A stretch of 64,000 bases of DNA from Bremia lactucae (taxonomy: Eukaryota > Oomycota > Peronosporomycetes > Peronosporales > Peronosporaceae): the NCBI RefSeq assembly GCF_004359215.1, contig NC_090623.1, positions 576,352 through 640,351 of the forward strand. Direction: 5' to 3'. The notes beneath the pieces were generated by a model. That model did not search any database. It saw nothing but the letters and a program-made list of their open reading frames with translations, and had not been told where the DNA came from. Shown piece after piece: positions 43,130-52,000 of the stretch; the first letter of the stretch is position 1, and each line of letters opens with the position of its first letter. Made by a program: the position numbers and the translations under genes.

Positions 43130-43699
43130 GGGAGTCGGTGAAGGTGAAAAGCTTTTAGCCGAAAGACTCCTTCTACCACCGTATGTATTCGGAGATCGAG
43201 AAACATCACACGAGTAACGCGGATCGCTCAGCATTATCTTCTCCAAAAGCTTCAAGCGAGTCTTCAGGCGCTCATAACCTTGGCGATCTTCGCTCGGGCA
43301 TCATAAGGATCCGAGATCAGTCGCAGAACTTGACCTTCGGGATCCGCAATACGTCGTTAGACAGCGCTTAAATCGTGCGACTGAACGAACGAGGGTAAGG
43401 CAGCCGCGAGTAGGTGGGCGAGATCGCCACTTCTATCGGGCGCCGCTTGTACTGATGGATGCGGGTGGGAATTAACGCTTCCTTGTTGAGAGGTTGATTG
43501 CGCACCGCTTCATAATAGTATTGAGGTAGAAGTGTCAAATCCTCGTCTAATGAGGGGGATATTCGAAGATGTTCGACTCTTGGGAACCGATACCCTACGT
43601 ATTGATGTGCTCGGATTGATGACTGCCTGAAAGAGCTCCCGCTGTGACCTCTTCGCTAGTTTCAAATGGACAAGCAAAAGTAGCGTAGTGAGAAGAAAC

Positions 43700-44694
43700 A
43701 GGGGTACAGTACCGCCATGATTTCTTTCACACGCAGGCGAGCGAAATTAATTCGCTGCGACCGTTATTTCCTCGCATCGTTATGCGGGTGAATGGGGCGC
43801 GTGAATTCCGCCTCGTAGTAGTTGGGCGTTCATTTGAACGCAACACGACCGGGATCGGGATCTTACGCCCAAGCGATTTCCTCTGAGCCGCATCATAGAC
43901 GCCATAATAATTATGTGCGTCTACAATAGCACGCTCTAGGAGCGACGCTCTTGGCCCGTTGGCACGAGCCATTCAGATGGAGGGGGCATAAGTGGTTGCC
44001 ACCCCTCACATAGCCACGTTCGATACGACTGGCTTGTGACACCGACTGAGCACGCTCACGTGTCGTCGGCAACATTGCATTTAGGCTCCTCTATGTCAGA
44101 ACCATTGTGAATAGTGGCCTGAGCAAAGGACGTTGTGGTTTTACCAAACGGAAAAGCAGCTGCATCTTTACGGGCAGCGCTTTCATGAATGGTCGCTGCG
44201 CTAGCCAGCGCAGACGACGAGACAGCATTGGAATACATTGTTGCCAACAAGAAAATTTTGATGGGCGAAAATGCACCATCACTCTTCCTCATTAGCTCGC
44301 TTTACTCATCACTTCTATAAAGTGATGGTAGCGGTGTCGATCATTGTAGTCTACAATGAGCGACAGATCGACACTTCACTGTGAACGTGGGATGGACCAT
44401 TAAGCCCAGCTAGCGCAACAGTAGCAGTGGCTGTGGGCGTTGTAACTGTGGCACTGGGCGACGGCGGCGCGTCAACGCGGCGCATGCGCAACGCGCGTGA
44501 TTCAGTGGGAGTCTTCGCAGATGACCCAGCAACATTGTCCCTTTTAGGTAGTATATTCGGCTCCGTCTAAGACACAGGTAGCAAGAGTGAAGGGGAGAAC
44601 TAAGCGGCGCGTGAAGCAGCTCGCCGTTCCTCTGTCCTCTTTGACGAATTTGACGAATTTGCAAAATGTAAATTCATTCTTTAAAGGGCGGTGG
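43700..44694 (+). mobile_element. Family-B region between pol and 3' LTR
   Basis: About 1 kb with no intact plus-strand protein, but rich in short palindromes (GCGAAATTAATTCGC, CGCATCGTTATGCG, CTGCGCTAGCCAGCGCAG). Minus-strand frames at 43,727-43,972 and 44,056-44,292 correspond loosely to minus-strand frames in the copy at 620-1,197. It ends in AAAGGGCGGTGG, a plausible purine tract. Confidence 0.5.
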
Positions 44695-45210
44695 TGTAAC
44701 GGGCTAAAGTTGCCCTAATGTTACACAGTCCCAGTACACTTCGTGTACTTAAGGGGATGGTTAATCACTAAAGTGATGTAATTGTACCTGCAACTTAGGT
44801 GTGGTTCACATTGTGACCCACCTTGTTTATGCGATGTCCATGAGGGCATTCACATTAGCGGGGATGACGGTTTGCGTCATCCATTGCGCGAGATATCTAG
44901 AAAGATACGCTCGCAATACATTGTAGTGTCTATCTACAGAGATGACATTTTAGGATTAATTAAAAACAGGAAATCATTTTAAATATAAATCAGTCTGAAA
45001 ACTACTTCCAACTGATAAGTGCGCAGGAGGAGCCGGATTACCGCCCCCGTGACGACACGTATCTTAAAGTACTTAGTGCGTTGGGTGAGGTTGTTAAGTC
45101 CATTACAACATGTTCACTGCACGTGAGAGAAGTCACTCAAAGAGTTTCCTCGCTGTGCTAGGGTGTGTGCTTAAGTAAAGCGTGGCCGCATTAAGACGTG
45201 CCCGCCTACA
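44695..45210 (+). repeat. Family-B 3' LTR, complete
   Basis: 516 bp, TGTAACGGG...GCCTACA, flanked on the right by the target duplication AGCCG. It contains AGTACACTTCGTGTACT and GATGACGGTTTGCGTCATC hairpins. Confidence 0.8.
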
Positions 45211-45240
45211 AGCCGGATCAACTCTAAAAGCGATCATTGA

Positions 45241-45729
45241 TGTAACGGGGCACCTTTCAGTTGACCTAACACTGGTTACAGTGAAGATAAGGTGCCTCGA
45301 AACTTCACGTACACAGGGGTACAGAGGAAGGTTTTTAAGTAGCTAAGGGTCTTTAGCTACCAAAGGTAATTCAAAGAATTAGAATTAGGGAGAAAGTAAA
45401 ATTATATTAATATATTTAATTTCCTACCTAACGATCTTCTATCTAAGATTGAACTTTTTATAGTAATATATAATTAAGTATGGCGCCTCCTTGCGCACCG
45501 CACAATCGTGTCTTGAAACGATTGGCGGGGTTGATTTAGGATAAAATTGACCAATCAATAGAGCTAATGTCTTATTGCATCAAATATTATCCAATTTGGA
45601 AATATTCGAACTATTTAAGTCAAGGTAATTTATTTCCTCTCATAGGAAATAATACTTATGTAACGGTCACCCCGTTACATTCAGTATCGCCGTGGCCGGA
45701 TCAATAAAGATAATAATTTCGTACTTCTT
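45241..45729 (-). repeat. Solo family-A LTR, rearranged
   Basis: TGTAACGGGG at 45,241 and CCCCGTTACA at 45,670-45,679 are perfect inverted termini (439 bp). A further 50 bp (45,680-45,729) contains GATAATAATTTCGTACTTCTT, an LTR block missing from its usual place inside this copy. The whole is flanked by CGATCATTGA at 45,231-45,240 and 45,730-45,739. No internal element is present, so it is a solo LTR. Confidence 0.7.
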
Positions 45730-45956
45730 CGATCATTGACGCCTTTCTTCTCGTTCACGATTGCCAATGTAGCGCTGTAGCGTCCGCATTACGTGCTATC
45801 TTCACAGGAAACAGTTTTTCCTTTGCCAAAGACCGCGCATAGCAGTTTCACCTCGTCCATCCTTCTTCTTCTTAAAAAGGTTGCGACTGCGAACCTCTCC
45901 ATCAGCTTCGAAAGGGTTTTGACTGTCGGCATAATAAGTAAAATATCAATCGAGCC

Positions 45957-47108
45957 ATGGCGTGGCGAGACCTCCGAGTTGCTCGGCGGCTGGGGCTACG
46001 CGTACCTCTATTGCAATCCCCAATGGCTGGTGTACAAGCAAGTGACCTTGCTATTGCCGTATCTTACGCGGGAGGCCTGGGCGCAATTCCCTGCGCCCTA
46101 ATGTCTGTTGACGCCGTCCGCGCGCATGTACAGAATTTTCGAAAAGCGACAAACGCTCCTCTGAATCTCAATTTTTTCTGTCATACTTTGCCTCCTGGAA
46201 ATGCAACGGCCGACAAACAGTGGCAAGATATTCTTAGACCCTACTATCAAGAGTACGGTATCGAAATGCCAGATCTTGCAGCAATCAAGGATGCGTTACG
46301 CATGCCTTTTGACGACAAGAGTGTACAGTTAGTGCGAGAGCTCACGCCCGAGGTCATCAGTTTTCACTTCGGGCTCCCATGTCCTCGCCTTTTAAAAAGC
46401 GTCAAGGATACAGGTGCTTTTATTATTTCGTCGGCCACGACAGTTCGTGAGGCGTTGTGGCTAGAAGAGCGAGGATGTGACGCTGTGATAGCTCAAGGAC
46501 TTGAAGCCGGTGGTCATCGTGGTGTGTTTTTGTCAAATACAAAGGAACAGAACTATTCAAGCAACTGTCAATATCGAAACAGCTTAATGGATTTTCCTCA
46601 ACAGACGAACACGCTGTCTCTTGTTTCTCAGCTTGTCAATGCGGTGAATGTTCCAGTTATCGCAGCGGGAGGAATCGGCGATGCTCGTGGGATCTTGGCT
46701 GCTCAAAGACTTGGAGCTGCGGCAGTGCAAATGGGAACGGTATTTCTTCTTGCGGATGAAGCAACGACGTCGACTTTGCATCGTAACGTATTAAAACAAG
46801 CTGCCAACGCCACGGAAAACGAGATCCCCGAGACAGCAATCACCAATATATTTTCTGGTCGACCTGCAAGAGGATTTATGACGCGTGTAATGCAAGACCT
46901 TGGTCCGATGTGTGCTGCAGCACCGGCATTTCCTGCAGCAGGAACGTTACTTAAAAACCTTCGACTAGCTGCTGAAGCCAAAGGAGAGACTGCCTTTTCG
47001 CCAATGTGGTCCGGTCAATCGCCTAACTTTGCATTCGAACAATCTGCTACGACTATTCTGCGTTCAATTATACAAGACCTCGACGAAAGAATATGTTCGA
47101 GAGTGTAA
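45957..47108 (+). CDS. Nitronate monooxygenase (2-nitropropane dioxygenase family)
   Basis: 383 aa, one exon, usual family length. FMN-dependent TIM-barrel enzyme that oxidises alkyl nitronates such as propionate-3-nitronate, detoxifying a respiratory poison. Visible signatures: LQSPMAGVQASDLAIAVSYA near the N terminus; AGGLGAIPCALMS; LNLNFFCH; ISFHFGLPCPRLLKSVKDTG; the phosphate-binding segment IAQGLEAGGHRGVF with the conserved His; PVIAAGGIGDARGILAAQRL; AAAVQMGTVFLLADEA; and FSGRPARGFM. The start at 45,957 gives a short basic lead into the barrel. It could carry a weak mitochondrial presequence (MAWRDLRVARRLGLRVP), which I cannot confirm. It converges with the next gene, with 38 bp between stop codons, so the 3' UTRs must overlap. 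Confidence 0.92.
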   Translation: MAWRDLRVARRLGLRVPLLQSPMAGVQASDLAIAVSYAGGLGAIPCALMSVDAVRAHVQNFRKATNAPLNLNFFCHTLPPGNATADKQWQDILRPYYQEYGIEMPDLAAIKDALRMPFDDKSVQLVRELTPEVISFHFGLPCPRLLKSVKDTGAFIISSATTVREALWLEERGCDAVIAQGLEAGGHRGVFLSNTKEQNYSSNCQYRNSLMDFPQQTNTLSLVSQLVNAVNVPVIAAGGIGDARGILAAQRLGAAAVQMGTVFLLADEATTSTLHRNVLKQAANATENEIPETAITNIFSGRPARGFMTRVMQDLGPMCAAAPAFPAAGTLLKNLRLAAEAKGETAFSPMWSGQSPNFAFEQSATTILRSIIQDLDERICSRV

Positions 47109-47146
47109 TGTGTACTCTTAAAAGACGCTATATCTCGCAAAGCTTT

Positions 47147-47860
47147 CTATTTTATTGTCGGAAGTATCGCCGACTTTTCGACAAATGGTGTGGCAGCTAC
47201 AATGCCCCACTCCATTTCCTCCGATTTAGTGACATCAGCTTCAAATGTCCATGCAAATTCCGTATTAATGACACGTCGGTCTTCAATTCCGTCTTTCGGC
47301 ATCTGCAATACGTGTTCCGTGATGTGATACTGCACTCGAATCGTGAGCCACTCGCTCTTGACATCGTCCTCACATTTCTCCCACGTGTACTCCATAGACT
47401 CGATCGCCGCAGTATTCACATTAAGCTGCTCTAGCACTGCATGTCCTCCATGACTGCTAAATATAGACGGCTTGCGTAGCATTGTCTCTATAGGTTGTGG
47501 TGTCGCTAATTGCTCTAAAAACATATTCGCGCTCATGTCTTGCTTGTAAAGCTTCGAAAGGACAATAAGGGCTGCTTTTTCGGCACCCTGCACAAATTCC
47601 AGAAGATCTACCCGTGTTTTCATTGGAAATTGAGACAGCACATACATGGAGCTACGGACTTCGTCGGACGAACTTGCCAAAAAGATGCGCGGATTGCCAA
47701 AATCATGACGTACAAATTTGGGTAGCCCATGCAGCACACGTCTAGCAATATCTAGTCCGCGCATTGACATATACTCAGAATTGATGCTTAGCCAATTGTG
47801 CGACTGCCTCGAGAAGCTGCGGGCACCACCGCGCAAATGGCGCACGCTAGTTCTCAACAT
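47147..47860 (-). CDS. Conserved-looking mitochondrial protein, possibly Tim44/MBA1-like
   Basis: 237 aa. The start, MLRTSVRHLRGGARSFSRQS, is basic with Ser/Arg and no acidic residue: a strong mitochondrial presequence. The body has a helical stretch LLEFVQGAEKAALIVLSKLYKQD that resembles the first helix of Tim44/MBA1/bL45-like domains, and a C-terminal part with alternating beta-type segments (SEWLTIRVQYHITEH ... FAWTFEAD). I cannot name it with certainty. Inner-membrane protein assembly or mitoribosome binding would fit that fold. It shares a 72-bp divergent promoter with the NPC1-like gene and tail-overlaps the nitronate monooxygenase gene. Confidence 0.6.
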   Translation of the reverse strand: MLRTSVRHLRGGARSFSRQSHNWLSINSEYMSMRGLDIARRVLHGLPKFVRHDFGNPRIFLASSSDEVRSSMYVLSQFPMKTRVDLLEFVQGAEKAALIVLSKLYKQDMSANMFLEQLATPQPIETMLRKPSIFSSHGGHAVLEQLNVNTAAIESMEYTWEKCEDDVKSEWLTIRVQYHITEHVLQMPKDGIEDRRVINTEFAWTFEADVTKSEEMEWGIVAATPFVEKSAILPTIK

Positions 47861-47932
47861 GATGCGTTTTTTGCTATTATAGCCAATTAAATTGCTTTAT
47901 TCTTTAAAAAGATCAAGTAAGAAATAATCGTC
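47861..47932. promoter_or_regulatory. 72-bp bidirectional promoter region
   Basis: Only 72 bp separate the start codons of the mitochondrial protein (-) and the NPC1-like protein (+). The stretch is AT-rich and contains CCAAT at 47,883-47,887. Both transcripts must start here or inside the opposite gene. Confidence 0.45.
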
Positions 47933-48973
47933 ATGATGATTGTCCTCTTCCTATTGCTTCTGCCTCTTGTCGAGGCAAAATGTGTGATGACCCAGACGTG
48001 TGTAAACCCGACGAATGAGCCAGACTACGATACATGCATTCCGGAGGCACACAAGGAGCCTGTTGAACCACAGCCGATGACTGGAGATCGCTGGCCAAGT
48101 GTAGTTGGTGGTGGAAAGTGTACTACTGCCACTGACTGCAATGGAAAGGGACAATGCCTCAACGGTAGCTGCGTTTGCCGTCGCGACGGCATGGCCGCTG
48201 GTCCGCACTGTGATCAATTTATTATACAATGCCCTGCCTACACGAAAAGTGCGTGCTGTACATGGCAACAGAATCAAGCCATGGCCGAGAATTTCAAATT
48301 GCTTGCCAGCGTCTTTGCGAAAAACAGTGGTGGGGGCTGCGATGCCTGTGCTGCGAATTTGATGGCACTGTGGTGTGGTCTAGTGTGCTCTCCTGATCAA
48401 GCCGACTTTATGCAAATGACTCACGAGTGGCCTAGTATCAACTATCGTCCAGATCCTATGACGGGGAAAGACAAGGTGAAAGTCTTAGAGGTCACTGTGG
48501 CTCTAGCCAAAGCCATGACTTGTGCCCTCTTTGACTCATGTAAAAACACAGCCATGGCATCCTTGGCAGCAGCAATGAAGTCGTCACTGGGGTTTCTAAA
48601 CTATCAAATGCAAGTTGGCGCAGTGGGTCATGGAGAATTCATTACGTTATCGTTTAACGCGACCCAAGACAAAGCATTTGACCACGACGTGCTCAAGTGT
48701 TCGAACTATTCCAAAGTTCTACCGATCCGTGAGACGCTCCCAGCACAAGCGCAATTACTCGACTCCATCGCGTCCGATTCAATTCATGACAAGCAGTGTC
48801 CCTGTGGGTCCTGTCGTGCGTCCTGTGATACCCACACAAGTGGAAAGAGCCACTTTCACGTCGTTGACAACCCCATTTCGGTCTTTACGGGCTTCAATCC
48901 CAAACTTGTCGCGATTGTCTATGGAATGTTACTGCTTCTTGTCTTCTCCTGGAACAAGTGGAAGCATACTTGA
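47933..48973 (+). CDS. Membrane-anchored protein with an NPC1 N-terminal (sterol-binding) domain only
   Basis: 346 aa. The signal peptide MMIVLFLLLLPLVEA is followed by a luminal, cysteine-rich region. An EGF-like insert at about 60-95 (CTTATDCNGKGQCLNGSCVC) precedes the NPC1 N-terminal signature: CPAYTKSACCTWQQNQAM, CDACAANLMALWCGLVCSPDQADF, and near the end CPCGSCRASC. One transmembrane segment at about 323-340 (LVAIVYGMLLLLVFSW) precedes a short basic tail. In NPC1 this domain binds cholesterol and hands it to the multipass sterol-sensing core. Here the core and Patched-like domains are absent, and the frame ends cleanly 59 bp before the convergent p115 gene. It may donate sterol to a separate membrane partner, important in organisms that take sterol from their host; that is inference. 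The Met at 47,936 is an equally good start. Confidence 0.75.
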   Translation: MMIVLFLLLLPLVEAKCVMTQTCVNPTNEPDYDTCIPEAHKEPVEPQPMTGDRWPSVVGGGKCTTATDCNGKGQCLNGSCVCRRDGMAAGPHCDQFIIQCPAYTKSACCTWQQNQAMAENFKLLASVFAKNSGGGCDACAANLMALWCGLVCSPDQADFMQMTHEWPSINYRPDPMTGKDKVKVLEVTVALAKAMTCALFDSCKNTAMASLAAAMKSSLGFLNYQMQVGAVGHGEFITLSFNATQDKAFDHDVLKCSNYSKVLPIRETLPAQAQLLDSIASDSIHDKQCPCGSCRASCDTHTSGKSHFHVVDNPISVFTGFNPKLVAIVYGMLLLLVFSWNKWKHT

Positions 48974-49032
48974 GGCATGTCAAAGTGTTAAAATGCTTGC
49001 TGTGTATCCTGGCATCATGTCTTCGTAAGCCC

Positions 49033-52000
49033 TCAGACTAATACGACAGCTCCACGTTGACTTGACAGCTCTGCAGCCATCACGACAGCATCGTCTCCAT
49101 GAACTTCTTTTAACTTCTCGCGCAGCACGGTACATTGAATCTCTAAACTTGCTACCAAAACCAGCAGATCCGTAATTGTCGAATCGCCGTCTACTTCACA
49201 AGGTTCTAATGGCTTTTGCATTAATTCGCCAGCTTGTTCTTCCTGCTGGTATTGGGCCACTTTCTTCTCTAGCTCCACTTGTGCCAGAAATAACCGAGCG
49301 ACTTCATTTTCCAGCTCTTTCACAGCTAATTTAGCTTTGCGTCCCACATCTTTTTTCTCTAAAAATGCGCGGGCAAGCTCTTCCTCTAATTCTCGAATTG
49401 ATTCGCTATACTTTTCTTTTGCATGTCGGGACTTGACATTATATTCGGCTACCAAATTTTGAAGAAACAAAGTCTTTGCTTCGCGTGCTTTGCCAACAGA
49501 CTCCATTTCGATGACAAGAGCACGTAATTTTTCAAGTTCTTCAAGTTGACACGCTACAAAATCCGTCAAAAGAATACAATCTTCATTATCACGAGATACG
49601 TCTGCGTTGTCACTGACCATATCATTGTCCAGCGCTGTGCTTTTCAAAAAAAGTTCCTGCTGAACCTCGGGAATGCGTTGGTGAAGAGCCTCTTGGTCGT
49701 TCGTTGTACGCGCTGCAGCTTCCAGCTCATGAACACAGCAAGACAAATGGTGTTTTTCTTCGAGCAAGTTATTGATAAGGCTATGGAGCGATGCGTCATC
49801 ATCGACACCAAATTTCAATCGAATTTCTTTCAATTGCGCTTTCAGCATGACATTCTCAGCCTTTATCAAAGCCTGGTCGTCTGTCAAAACCTCGAGCATG
49901 TCATTACACTCTGCAAGCTCCTCATTTGTGCATTCTTTATCCACACGAAAATCTTCTAGCTGCTGTTTTGAGCGTGCAATCGCGAATTCGGCGTCGCTAT
50001 GCTCTTGACAAACTTGATTTACCGCTTCGCGTTGACTTGTTCCTGCTTCTCGACGCAAATGCCGATTTAAGTCACTCTCCTGCTCAAGCTCGGCTTGCAA
50101 GGCACATAATTTGTCACTGCTTAAAGGCAAAGTAATTGGACTTTTATCAATCCTCGAGCAAGCTTGTTCACAGCGTTCATGCTCTTGTTCCAGCTCGGTA
50201 TGCGCCAGTGCAAGTTCATTTTCTTTAGCTATTTTACACTCCGCGTCAGCCCTGTCTTGCATTAGCTGAAAGCTCTGGTCGTCCGCCACAACTTTCGTCA
50301 TGCTAGTAGGTGAGTGCTGTTGGAGTTTATTTACTTGTCGTTTTAACGCCTGGAGCTGTTTATCCTGCATCCGAATGAGTTCTTGGTACGCACTTATTGC
50401 ATGCAATGCACTCGAGTCGACAACTGAAGCATTTACCGACTCGCTGTCCACTCCAGAGTAAAGAGCAAGAATACGTCGTTGAATTTGCTCAGCCATGTCG
50501 CGATAAAAGACCGTAAAGTTTCGTTCATATAGCATGAATAAGTACTGGGCCTTGTTCTCTGCGGTCAAATCATCCCCCGCAACATTTGCGTCGATCATGT
50601 CGTAAGTTGCACGGTAGTCCAGAACGATACGCGAACTCTGAGTTTTGCTCGCCTGAGCACATGTGATCACTGAAGGCGTTTGCTGAAACTGAACAAGAGC
50701 GTCGGTAAATGGCTCAATCCCCACGCGAGTACTGATGACCTGAAGCAGTTGATTTCTTGTCATTTGAAACTCGGGCTTGTCGTTTCCTAAAGCTTTTTCT
50801 TGAGGTGAATTGGCTAGCTGCATAGCTTGCGTGTCATCGCAAAGAAATTCCAAGCAGCAGCCGAGTAAGAGAGCCACTAATCCTCGCAGCTGCGTCGTTT
50901 CGGATACGTTTCGCTTTGATGCACTTGACGGGTTATCGGAAAGAGCGTCTACAAGTACCGATAAGGTGGTTACGGAACCAACAACCTCCTGGACAGCATT
51001 CGGACACTTATGACACCAGCGAATCACGAGAATAAGCAGCGCGACTTTGGCTTGGAATAGAATTGACTGAACTGCAGTATTTGGTTTCTCGCTCGACAAC
51101 GATCGTAAGAGCCGAATGCAACGTGAAAGGAACCGTCCACCAGCAACTGCACGAGCTTGAATACTGTCATACTCGTCTGGTACACGAAGAGCCAATTCTT
51201 GACAAAATGAGCTCTTTTCAAGCAATTTCGTTAATCGATGACTTGCTTTCCAAGCTACGACCAAATTTGACTCAAGCATTTCAATATCTGCGCTGTCCTT
51301 GAATTGATGGATAAAGTCAAGATTCACCATTAATGCATCAAGCAATACACGTCCAGCAGAGCGATTGTGAATTTGTGTGTGTAAAACATTTTTCGTACCA
51401 TCAAATTCAGCCGAGAGAGACAAAGGAGGAGGAGTTTGAATGTGCTGCACAATTGCCATACAAGCTCCTTCATTTTCTTCAAACAGAGCGTCCAAGAGCG
51501 ACGACGCTGCTGCGGCTACAGGAATATAGTCCCTATCCTTTCCCACATCAAGTTTCATGAGCTCCGCGATGACAGGACGTCCCGATGGCACCGCGTACAT
51601 ATTCAAAACAATCATTTGCACGCCACCATTGGCTTGACTCACTAATCGTAAGAAATCAATCGCTTCGAGCCGTACATCCGTAAGCCTGTCACTTTCACAA
51701 CACACTAACTCGCCAATTGCTCCCATTAAAGCCTCCTGTCGAGCAACAAGACTTTGAATTTTCGTCAGCTCGTGCCGCTTCCGAGATCGATCTCGTAAAG
51801 CCAAAGCATCGAACGAGACCTTTGTCACTCCTTCATACAGACCAGCAACAAGAATTCGCACGAGCTCAAGTCCCAGTTTTAAAACACGCTTACGTAGAGC
51901 CATGGACTCGTCATCAATGTCGTTGGTAATTATTCCAGTCACTTGTAAAATAGACGGGACATGCGACTCTAAGACGGGTAACTCTAGAAACAGCGTCTGC

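Larger units (their letters stand above)
38893..45210 (+). mobile_element. Family-B Ty3/gypsy retrotransposon with perfect target-site duplication
   Basis: Bounded by AGCCG at 38,888-38,892 and AGCCG at 45,211-45,215, a perfect 5-bp target duplication as made by Ty3/gypsy integrases. The 5' LTR is reduced to about 150 bp and much of gag and the N-terminal reverse transcriptase is deleted. The 3' LTR is complete (44,695-45,210, TGTAAC...CCTACA). A single N at 41,100 joins two diverged copies of the RNase H region, so the interior may combine two elements. Confidence 0.8.

Noticed and set aside
47147..47860. RHLR string in the N terminus (RTSVRHLRGGARS) as an RxLR effector motif
   Set aside because: There is no signal peptide before it. 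The context is an arginine-rich mitochondrial presequence, so the match is accidental.
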